From positions 1-64,000 of the forward strand of contig NZ_LRUJ01000004.1 in the NCBI RefSeq assembly GCF_001548475.1: 64,000 nt of DNA. Direction: 5' to 3'. Each line of letters begins with the position of its first letter. Position 1 is the first letter of the stretch. Shown here piece by piece: positions 17,060 through 23,295 of this stretch. A program made the position numbers and the translations under genes. This DNA is from Bordetella hinzii LMG 13501 (GTDB lineage: Bacteria; Pseudomonadota; Gammaproteobacteria; Burkholderiales; Burkholderiaceae_B). The notes under the pieces were generated by a model. The model saw only the letters and a program-made list of their open reading frames with translations, was not told the origin of the DNA and did no database searches.

Positions 17060-18181
17060 CTAGAACCGCTGAGTCAGTCCCACGGCGACGCGCGTCGTGC
17101 GGGTGGCCTCCGGCGTGAAGGTGTCGTCCAGCGTGCCGTTGAGCAGGCGGCCGACAAAGGCATACACGCTCGCGCGCGCCGACAGGTCCTGGCGCCACCC
17201 CAGCGTGTAGAGCTGCACGGTGCGCGCGCGCTGGCCGTTGTCCCAATGCCAGTCCGGACGCGCCAGCGACGCTTGCACGAGGATGGCCGAGGCCGCGCCG
17301 ACCGGCAGTTCCGCGCCCAGCAGCCAGGCATCGGCCCGCCCGCCCTGCACGAAAGCCAGCGGCCCCAGCCCCTCGACGCCGCCGCCGTCCTGCCCGACAA
17401 AGCCGTCGCGCTGGCGCGACCAGGCCAGCGAGACCTTCCAGTCCTCGGCCTGATAGGCCAGCCCGGCCTGCCAGGCCGTGGGCGCGCGCCCGGCCGCCGC
17501 GCTGCCGGCGCCCGGGTGCAGGCGATCCCAGGTCAGCACGGCCAGCCAGGGATCGGCCTCGTACTTGAGACCGGCGCTCCAGGCATGGCCACGCCCCTGC
17601 AGCGAGGGGCCGCCGGGGCCGGCCGCGTCGAAGGCATAGCCCAGGCCGGCTTGCCAAGCGCCCCATTGCGGCGTGTAGACATTGAGCAGATTGTCGCGGC
17701 GATAGTTGTCGGAGGCCTTGAACAGCGCGCCCATGCCCATCTCGCGCCAGGAGGCGACTTCGAGGGCGTTGCCATAGCTCATGGCTATGGTGGACTGCCG
17801 CCCCAGGCGGATCTCGCCCAGGCTGTCGCTGGCCAGCCCGACCCAACTGCCGTAGTCGAACAACTGGCCGGGATTGTCGGACTGCCCGTTGCCGGCGTCG
17901 AAACCGCTCTCGAGGCCGGCATTGACCCGCCAGCCCTGGCCCAGCGGCTCGGTCACGCGCAGGCCCCAGAGACTGTCGGTCTGCCCGCCCGACAGGATGC
18001 CGTTGCGCGTGCCGGAAGACTCGCCGCCGCTGACATGGGTGCTGGAGACGGCGGCATCCACCACGCCATAGAGCTGCAAGCCGGCCTCCTCGGCGTGGAC
18101 GCCACCCGTCCAGGCCGAGGCGGCCAGGAGCACGCCCAGGACCCGGCGCGGCCCGCCTGCCCTCTTCTTATTGCCAGCCAT
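17060..18181 (-). CDS. Gram-negative trimeric porin (OmpC-like/Bordetella-type)
   Basis: The 373-residue protein has a signal peptide (about 30 residues, VLGVLLAASAWTGGVHA), then the 16-stranded general porin pattern: LQLYGVVDAAV as first strand, LGEIRLGRQST in the loop region, and a terminal strand ending in phenylalanine (VAVGLTQRF), needed for BAM recognition. General porins pass small hydrophilic solutes. Its start codon lies inside the last codons of mgtA (14-base overlap), so translation is probably coupled with the Mg2+ transporter. No L3 constriction specificity can be read. Confidence 0.9.
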   Translation of the reverse strand: MAGNKKRAGGPRRVLGVLLAASAWTGGVHAEEAGLQLYGVVDAAVSSTHVSGGESSGTRNGILSGGQTDSLWGLRVTEPLGQGWRVNAGLESGFDAGNGQSDNPGQLFDYGSWVGLASDSLGEIRLGRQSTIAMSYGNALEVASWREMGMGALFKASDNYRRDNLLNVYTPQWGAWQAGLGYAFDAAGPGGPSLQGRGHAWSAGLKYEADPWLAVLTWDRLHPGAGSAAAGRAPTAWQAGLAYQAEDWKVSLAWSRQRDGFVGQDGGGVEGLGPLAFVQGGRADAWLLGAELPVGAASAILVQASLARPDWHWDNGQRARTVQLYTLGWRQDLSARASVYAFVGRLLNGTLDDTFTPEATRTTRVAVGLTQRF

Positions 18182-20903
18182 AGCGCCGCACCCACACGTT
18201 TTTGAGAAGCTGGGTCAGGCAGGCGTAGCCCAGCAGGATGGCCGCGAGGAAAGGGAAATACGTCCAGGATAAAGGCTGCATGTCGAAATAGGCCGCCAAA
18301 GGCGTGAAAGGCAACAGCAGGCCGGCCAGCATCACCAGCGCCGTCATGACAAGCAGGGCGGGTGCCGCGCGGCTTTGCACGAAAGGAATATTGCGCGTAC
18401 GGATCAGGTGCACGACCAGGGCCTGCGACAGCAGGCCTTCGACAAACCAGCCGGACTGGAACAAGGATTGATGCGCCGGCGAGTCGGCCCCGAAAACGTA
18501 CCACATCAACGCAAAGGTCATGATGTCGAAGATCGAGCTGATGGGGCCGAAGAACACCATAAATCGGCCAAGCCCGGCAGGATCCCAGCGCTGCGGCGCC
18601 TGCAGCTGCTCGGCATCCACGCGGTCAAAGGGAATGGCGGTCTGCGAAAAATCGTAGAGCAGATTCTGCAGCAGCAACTGGATGGGCAGCATGGGCAGGA
18701 AAGGCAGGAAGGCGCTGGCCACCAACACGGAGAACACGTTGCCGAAGTTGGAACTGGCTGTCATCTTCAGGTACTTGAGCATGTTGCAGAAGATGCGGCG
18801 TCCCTCCACCACGCCGTCCTCCAGCACGGTGAGGCTTTTCTCGAGCAGGATGATGTCGGCGGCCTCCTTGGAAATATCCACGGCCGAATCCACCGAAATG
18901 CCGACGTCGGCCGCGCGCAGCGCTGGCGCATCGTTGATGCCATCGCCCATGAAGCCGACCGTGGCCCCCTGCGACCGCAGCGCGCGCACCAGCCGCTCCT
19001 TGTGGGCGGGCGTGAGTCTCGCGAACAGGGTCCCCCGGCGGGCGGCCTCGGCCAGCTCGGCGTCGTCCATGGCGTCCAGATCGTCGCCCAGGTAGCCGTG
19101 CTCCACATCCAGGCCCACTTCGCGGCAGACCTTCCGCGCCACGGCCTGCACGTCGCCGGTCAGCACCTTGACCGCGATGCCCGAGGCCATGAGCGCGCGC
19201 AGCGCGGGCGCGGCCGACTCCTTGGGCGGATCCAGGAAGGCGATATAACCCACCAGCGTCAGCGCGTTCTCGTCGGCGATCCGATAGGGGCCATGATCGG
19301 CCGGCAGGCGCTTGATGGCCACGGCAATGACGCGCAAGCCCTCGGCATTGAGTTCGCTGGTGCCGCGCCGGATCGCATCGCGCGCCGAGTCGTCCAGCCA
19401 GGCCTCGCCGTCGGCGGTGCTCACGCGCGTGCACGCCGACAGGATTTCCTCCAGGGCGCCCTTGCAGATCAGCTCATGGCTGCCGTCGCCGTCGCGCTCG
19501 CTCACCACCACCGACATGCGCCGGCGCGAAAAATCGAAGGGAATTTCGTCGATCTTCAGGTAGTTGGCCGCTGGATTGAGCTGGCGGCCGATCTCGGCGT
19601 GCTCCAGCACGGCGACATCCAGCAGGTTCTTCAAGCCCGTCTGGTAGTGGCTGTTGAGATAGGCATAGGCCAACACGGCGTCACTGGGTGCGCCGTCGAC
19701 ATCGATATGGCGCTCGAGCACGATGCGGTCCTGGGTCAACGTGCCGGTCTTGTCGGTGCACAGCACCGTCATGGCGCCGAGATTCTGGATGGCGTCCAGG
19801 CGCTTGACCACCACTTTCTTGCGCGACATGGCCACCGCGCCCTTGGCCAGGGTCGAGGTCACGATCATGGGCAGCATTTCCGGGGTCAGGCCCACGGCCA
19901 CCGCCAGGGCGAACAGCAGCGCTTCGAGCCAGTCGCCCTTGGTCACGCCATTGATGAGAAAAACCAGCGGCACCATGACGAGCATGAAGCGGATCAGCAC
20001 CCAGCTCACGCGGTTGATGCCGCGCTGGAACTGCGTGGGTGCGCGCGTGGTGGCGGTGACGGTGCCGGCCAGCTGGCCGAAGCTGCTTTGCCCGCCGGTG
20101 GCCAGCACCAGCGCCAGGGCCGAGCCGCTGACGACATTGGTGCCCATGAAGACGATATTCTCCAGCTCCAGCGCATTGCGCAGGCCGGGGCGCGGCTGCG
20201 CGAACTTCTCCACGGGCAGCGATTCGCCGGTCAGCGCGGCCTGGGCCACGAACAGGTCCTTGGCCGTCAGGATGCGGCAGTCGGCTGGCACCATGTCGCC
20301 GGCCGACAGTGCCACCACGTCGCCCGGCACCAGGTCGCGCAGGGGCAGCTCCAGGCCACGGGCCACGCCCGGCCGCAGGACGGTCGCGGTGTTCTGCACC
20401 ATGGCGCGCAAGGCGTCGGCCGCGCGGTTGGAGCGCCGCTCCTGGACGAAGCGCAGGACGGTGGCGATCAGCACCATGCTGCCGATGATGACGACCGAGG
20501 CCCAGCTGCGCTCATCGGGCTGCGCCAGATGCACATCGGTGAACCAGGACAGCGCCGCCAGGGCGGTGAGCAGCAGGTTGAACGGGTTGCGGAAGGACAG
20601 CCACAAGTGCACGGGCCAGGACAGGGGACGCTCGTGGTCGACCTGGTTGGGTCCGTGCGCCAGGCGCGCGGCTTCGGCCTGGGCTTCGGTCAGGCCCAAG
20701 GGGCTGCTGCCCAGACCGGCATAGAGCGAGTCCAGCGGCACGTAGGCCAGCTCCAGCGTGCGCCCGCCACTGCGGCGGGCCATGTCGGCGGCCGCGCCGG
20801 GGTCGGCGCCGATCTGTTCGAGAATGGGATCGCGGCGGAAATAGCGGCCAACATGGCGCACCTGCGCCGCCGTGGAAAACAAGGCTTTGAGTACGTGCAG
20901 CAT
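18168..20903 (-). CDS. mgtA: Magnesium-translocating P-type ATPase, MgtA type
   Basis: This 911-residue P3B ATPase imports Mg2+ into the cytoplasm under Mg2+ limitation. Motifs: a cytoplasmic N-terminal region with the MgtA-type YAGLGSSPLGLTEAQAEAAR, actuator loop TGESLPVEK, phosphorylation site DKTGTLTQD with D384, KTGTLTQDRIVLERH continuing in MgtA fashion, GDGINDAPAL hinge, and late membrane segments SSNFGNVFSVLVASAFLPF and LLYDFSQTAIPFD that carry the P3B-specific sites. Length is typical (about 900). The 293-base leader before it holds a short ORF and two stem-loops. GGAG precedes the start. A porin gene overlaps its end. Confidence 0.96.
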   Translation of the reverse strand: MLHVLKALFSTAAQVRHVGRYFRRDPILEQIGADPGAAADMARRSGGRTLELAYVPLDSLYAGLGSSPLGLTEAQAEAARLAHGPNQVDHERPLSWPVHLWLSFRNPFNLLLTALAALSWFTDVHLAQPDERSWASVVIIGSMVLIATVLRFVQERRSNRAADALRAMVQNTATVLRPGVARGLELPLRDLVPGDVVALSAGDMVPADCRILTAKDLFVAQAALTGESLPVEKFAQPRPGLRNALELENIVFMGTNVVSGSALALVLATGGQSSFGQLAGTVTATTRAPTQFQRGINRVSWVLIRFMLVMVPLVFLINGVTKGDWLEALLFALAVAVGLTPEMLPMIVTSTLAKGAVAMSRKKVVVKRLDAIQNLGAMTVLCTDKTGTLTQDRIVLERHIDVDGAPSDAVLAYAYLNSHYQTGLKNLLDVAVLEHAEIGRQLNPAANYLKIDEIPFDFSRRRMSVVVSERDGDGSHELICKGALEEILSACTRVSTADGEAWLDDSARDAIRRGTSELNAEGLRVIAVAIKRLPADHGPYRIADENALTLVGYIAFLDPPKESAAPALRALMASGIAVKVLTGDVQAVARKVCREVGLDVEHGYLGDDLDAMDDAELAEAARRGTLFARLTPAHKERLVRALRSQGATVGFMGDGINDAPALRAADVGISVDSAVDISKEAADIILLEKSLTVLEDGVVEGRRIFCNMLKYLKMTASSNFGNVFSVLVASAFLPFLPMLPIQLLLQNLLYDFSQTAIPFDRVDAEQLQAPQRWDPAGLGRFMVFFGPISSIFDIMTFALMWYVFGADSPAHQSLFQSGWFVEGLLSQALVVHLIRTRNIPFVQSRAAPALLVMTALVMLAGLLLPFTPLAAYFDMQPLSWTYFPFLAAILLGYACLTQLLKNVWVRRYGWQ

Positions 20904-21005
20904 CGGAATTCTCCGAGGAGGACGCTGACGACAGGCGTGCGTCAGCGCCGGGATTCGACCGGAAGAAAATCGGCGATGCGCCGGGAAAGCGAGGAGTCGA
21001 CAAGC

Positions 21006-21025
21006 AGCCGGCCGGATGGCCGGCT
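21006..21025 (-). promoter_or_regulatory. Second perfect stem-loop in the mgtA leader
   Basis: AGCCGGCC pairs with GGCCGGCT around a GGAT/ATCC tetraloop (8-bp perfect stem), 13 bases after the stop of the short leader ORF and about 100 bases before mgtA. There is no U tract behind it, so an intrinsic terminator is unlikely. A role in Rho-dependent or antitermination control of mgtA is possible, or it may merely be a stable GC hairpin. Confidence 0.45.
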
Positions 21026-21038
21026 TATCCAGGAGACG

Positions 21039-21149
21039 TCAGATCCGAGTCCTCCGGCGACGGAGGGGTCGGATGTCACATCGCTCGGAGAGGCGTCGCG
21101 CCTTGCGCGCCCGGCGCCATCGAGGCTCGGGATCGGCGGTAGCGGGCAT
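21039..21149 (-). CDS. MgtL-like leader ORF of mgtA (36 codons)
   Basis: A 36-codon ORF starts at 21149 with AGGAG five bases upstream. Its product starts MPATADPEPRWRRARKARR and ends in an Arg-rich tail, with the stop at 21041-21039. The DPEPRWR stretch closely resembles the start of the enterobacterial mgtA leader peptide MgtL (recalled for Salmonella as MDPEPTPLPRWR). In E. coli, acidic-proline runs of this type destabilise ribosomes when Mg2+ is low, which opens mgtA expression. Its position, directly ahead of mgtA and behind a Mg-linked gene, matches that role. The last codons lie within a strong hairpin (21043-21074). Similarity is by eye; expression is unproven. Confidence 0.65.
   Translation of the reverse strand: MPATADPEPRWRRARKARRLSERCDIRPLRRRRTRI
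21043..21074 (-). promoter_or_regulatory. Stem-loop overlapping the 3' end of the leader ORF
   Basis: ATCCGA and CCTCCG (21043-21056) pair with CGGAGG and TCGGAT (21061-21074) around a GCGA loop, with only two internal mismatched positions, giving about 12 base pairs. It covers the final eleven sense codons of the short ORF, so a ribosome reading to the end would melt it and a ribosome that drops off early would leave it folded. That geometry is typical of translation-coupled leader control. Confidence 0.55.
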
Positions 21150-21196
21150 GGACGGACGCTCCTGGCAAGGGGGGAAGGGATGCGGACGCGAGAGGC

Positions 21197-21529
21197 TCAG
21201 GCGCCCGCGGAATGCGCGCCGAAACGCACTTGGCGCACGACCGGATTGGCGCTCAGGCGCTTGGCCTGGGACATCAGTTCGCCGCGCAGCTCGGGCGGAC
21301 ACTTGACGGTGACGCAGGCCGAGGCCAGGTCGGCATGCTGAGAGCTGTCCACCTGGAAATGCGCCACGCTCAGGCCGGCGGCGGAGAAGTCCAGGCAGAT
21401 CTGCTTGCGCACGTCGCCCAGCGCATCGCGCGGGCATACCACGGTCAACCGCGAAGTCCCTTGGCGGCGGTTCTGGGAGCCGGCACGATCCACACCGGCA
21501 CGACGCAGGAACAAGTCGAAAAAGCGCAT
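21197..21529 (-). CDS. Stand-alone ACT-like domain protein resembling the MgtC C-terminal domain
   Basis: A 110-residue soluble protein with GGAGG ahead of its ATG. After a short N-terminal helix (MRFFDLFLRRAGVDR) the pattern is strand (SRLTVVCP), helix (DVRKQICLDFSAAG), strand (LSVAHFQVDSS), strand (ACVTVKCPPEL), helix (RGELMSQAKRLSANP), strand (VVRQVRFG). This beta-alpha-beta-beta-alpha-beta order and the VRKQI, RLSANPVV positions match the ACT-like C-terminal domain of MgtC proteins, but there is no MgtC membrane part. It precedes the short leader ORF and mgtA in the same direction, so it probably acts in Mg2+ homeostasis or sensing. The family match is by eye. Confidence 0.65.
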   Translation of the reverse strand: MRFFDLFLRRAGVDRAGSQNRRQGTSRLTVVCPRDALGDVRKQICLDFSAAGLSVAHFQVDSSQHADLASACVTVKCPPELRGELMSQAKRLSANPVVRQVRFGAHSAGA

Positions 21530-21779
21530 GACGACCTCCGTACAGCAAAGCGGAGACGCACTGCGAGCACACGCACCGGCTCTCGCGGCACGCGCTTGCG
21601 CAGACGGACGGCGCAAGACATGGGCACGCGATAAAACGGCGGTTCTGGCGTAGGTGTTGGGGAGACTGCCCGGTCCGATCAGCTTGCTGCTGAAAGGCTC
21701 ACCAGCACATCGGCCGCATTACGTCAGGGACGCATGGGGCGGTTTACTGGAGAGTCGGGCGGGACGCCGCAACCTGCAT

Positions 21780-21825
21780 TGCTTGACAGGCGCGGCAGAG
21801 ACGTTCTGCGTGATCCTGTTAAGCA
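21780..21825 (-). promoter_or_regulatory. Two-tier stem-loop in the mgt operon leader
   Basis: On the minus strand TGCTTAACAGG pairs with CCTGTCAAGCA (ten of eleven pairs), and inside it GCAGA pairs with TCTGC. The outer stem starts inside the stop codon of a preceding 18-codon ORF. The structure lies about 250 bases before the ACT-like gene, in a leader of some 370 bases. No U tract follows. It looks like a structured regulatory element, but I cannot match it to a named RNA family. Confidence 0.5.
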
Positions 21826-21875
21826 GCGATGTCGATACTAGATCGACTACTACTGTCGCCGGAATCGGTGTTCAC
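21819..21875 (-). CDS. Candidate 18-codon leader ORF at the start of the mgt transcript
   Basis: A GTG-started ORF (MNTDSGDSSSRSSIDIAA) follows CAGGAG by seven bases and begins about 25 bases after the predicted transcription start. It is rich in Ser and Asp and ends in the stem of the next hairpin. Short ORFs with this placement control mgtA and mgtC in Salmonella. I have no evidence that it is translated. Confidence 0.3.
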   Translation of the reverse strand: MNTDSGDSSSRSSIDIAA

Positions 21876-21905
21876 AGAACAACTCCTGAGATTGAAAACA
21901 GCAAG

Positions 21906-21934
21906 ATTTTACGCGGGTTTGTACTGATGGACAA
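21906..21934 (-). promoter_or_regulatory. Candidate promoter of the mgt operon
   Basis: On the minus strand TTGTCC (21934-21929), a 17-base spacer and TAAAAT (21911-21906) give a good sigma-70 match, with a start near 21899. It sits directly after the terminator of the upstream antiporter gene and would give a leader of about 370 bases before the ACT-like gene. A plus-strand reading frame across this 459-base gap is not supported by a ribosome site or family match. Confidence 0.5.
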
Positions 21935-21943
21935 GGTTTTGCG

Positions 21944-21974
21944 CAAAAAAATCCCGGCGCGCCGGCGCCGGGAT
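21944..21974 (-). terminator. Intrinsic terminator of the antiporter gene
   Basis: ATCCCGGCGC (21951-21960) pairs perfectly with GCGCCGGGAT (21965-21974); on the minus strand the stem is followed by seven U. It lies 15 bases after the antiporter stop codon and separates that gene from the mgt operon promoter. Confidence 0.88.
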
Positions 21975-21988
21975 CGCCACGCCACGGT

Positions 21989-22987
21989 TCAGGCGTAGAA
22001 ATGCCAGCCCAGGTAGGCGGCAAAGACGCCATACAGGCCGCCCACGGCGGCCAGGGCCGGCACGCTCATGCGCGCCTGGCGAAAGCGCAGCCACAGCAGC
22101 ATGATGGCCACCAGCGTCATCAGGCCGGCGACCAGCAACGGGCCGTCCAGCAGCCAGGGCGTCATGAAGATTCCGAGCGCGCTGGGGATGGTGGCCTGGA
22201 TCATCATGGCGCCGGAGATATTGGCCAGGGCCAGGCGTTCCTTGCCCTGGCGCACCCAGATCAGGGCGTTCATGATTTCGGGCAGCTCGGTGGCCACGGG
22301 GGCCAGCAGCAAGGCGGCCAGATGGGGCGATGCGCCCATGGCCACGCCGAGGAACTCGATCTGGCGCACGAACACATGCGAGGCGACGCCGATCACCACC
22401 AGGGCGAGCAGCGTCTGCGTACAGGACCAGAACAGCGAGGGGTCGGTGTCGCGCGGGCGCAGCTTGAGCGGTTCGAGGTCTTCGCAGTCCAGGCATTCTT
22501 CGTCATTGGAGAGTTCGCGCTTGACGTACAGCGCATACGTGCCCAGAAAGAGCAGGCCCAGCCAGGGCTTCCAGGCAAAGGCCAGCAAGCCCAGTCCGAC
22601 CTTGAACACGAAAATGCCCATGAACCAGGCCTGGTCGCGCGCCAGGCGCGGCTGGTCGGCATTGATGGCCGAAGCGCGGCCGGCGCCCCGGGCGCGCAGC
22701 ATCGTCAGCCCGACCACGGCATAAGCCAGGGTCGCCAGCACCAGCGGCCCGCCCATGGCGGCGCCCACGCCGATGTCCTTCTGCTCGGGGGTCTGGCCGA
22801 ACACCACGGCCATGAAGGTGACCGCGCTTTCCGGCAAGGCCGTGCCGAAAGCGGCGAGAACCGTGCCGGTGGCGGTGGCGCCGAGGCGGAAATGGTGTCC
22901 GACCCATTCAACGCCATTGACGAAGAACTCACAGGCGAAATAGATGATCGCCGCGGCCAGCAGGAACAGGAATATCGAGAGAAACAT
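21989..22987 (-). CDS. CaCA-family cation antiporter under a Mn2+ riboswitch; likely manganese exporter
   Basis: The 332-residue membrane protein has the two alpha-repeats of the Ca2+:cation antiporter superfamily: FGTALPESAVTFM around E53 and APVATELPEIMNALIW around E234 and E237. Between them lies a cytosolic acidic loop with EECLDCED (C165 and C168). CaCA proteins exchange divalent cations for Na+ or H+. The yybP-ykoY riboswitch directly upstream senses Mn2+ and usually controls Mn2+ efflux, so I infer that this protein exports Mn2+, or handles Ca2+ and Mn2+. The start at 22987 gives a typical family length; the ribosome site is weak. A terminator follows. Confidence 0.9.
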   Translation of the reverse strand: MFLSIFLFLLAAAIIYFACEFFVNGVEWVGHHFRLGATATGTVLAAFGTALPESAVTFMAVVFGQTPEQKDIGVGAAMGGPLVLATLAYAVVGLTMLRARGAGRASAINADQPRLARDQAWFMGIFVFKVGLGLLAFAWKPWLGLLFLGTYALYVKRELSNDEECLDCEDLEPLKLRPRDTDPSLFWSCTQTLLALVVIGVASHVFVRQIEFLGVAMGASPHLAALLLAPVATELPEIMNALIWVRQGKERLALANISGAMMIQATIPSALGIFMTPWLLDGPLLVAGLMTLVAIMLLWLRFRQARMSVPALAAVGGLYGVFAAYLGWHFYA

Positions 22988-23055
22988 GATAGGCAGCCGA
23001 GCGAGCAGATGACTTTGGCGCGACAACGCGGCTCGCCCGGCTGGGGTGAACGCGA

Positions 23056-23191
23056 TGTGGCCAAAGGTCTCGCCGGGCGCTTGGCGGCTGCCGCGACACG
23101 GCACCGCAAGGCTGCCAGCGCCATGGGGATGAACCACCAAGTTTGTTGACGCTGACTCCTTTGGGGATACAAAGGATGGCTACTCCCCAAT
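23056..23191 (-). ncRNA. yybP-ykoY manganese riboswitch
   Basis: The minus strand carries the conserved blocks of the yybP-ykoY motif in order: GGGGAGUAGC (23188-23179), a P2 hairpin CCUUUG/CAAAGG, GUCAACAAACUUGG (consensus GUCAACAUACUCG), a variable arm, and GGCGAGACCUUUGG (consensus GGC-AGACCUUUGC) ending near 23057. These blocks form the two loops that dock and bind Mn2+. The start of the antiporter gene lies about 70 bases downstream, space for an expression platform at the ribosome site. The outer P1 helix is weaker than usual (AUUGG against CCUUU). Confidence 0.92.
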
Positions 23192-23203
23192 GACAGTGGC
23201 GCG

Positions 23204-23209
23204 ATTGTA
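23204..23209 (-). promoter_or_regulatory. Likely -10 of the riboswitch-controlled transcript
   Basis: TACAAT on the minus strand lies seven bases before the predicted transcript start at about 23197, exactly ahead of the riboswitch. The -35 region is poor (about three of six matches at 17 bases), so a sigma-70 promoter with an activator or a weak -35 is implied. Confidence 0.45.
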
Positions 23210-23295
23210 GCAGCGTCGCGGCAAAAGGCCAGCGATGCCCTGCGCGGCTTACGGTACAGTAGGCAGGTTGCCCTTCCGTTACCCGAGCCCGTCCC

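Noticed and set aside
16017-17846. 609-codon minus-strand frame across the galU end, the CtaG-family gene and the porin
   Set aside because: It spans several real genes in another frame and matches no family.
18375-21341. A 988-codon plus-strand open frame opposite mgtA
   Set aside because: It is antisense to a complete P-type ATPase and has the Arg/Gln/His-rich composition of a mirror frame in GC-rich DNA, with no family match and no ribosome site.
21654-21998. 114-codon plus-strand frame in the leader region of the mgt operon
   Set aside because: No ribosome site, no match, and it runs through the antiporter terminator; the minus-strand leader interpretation explains the sequence better.
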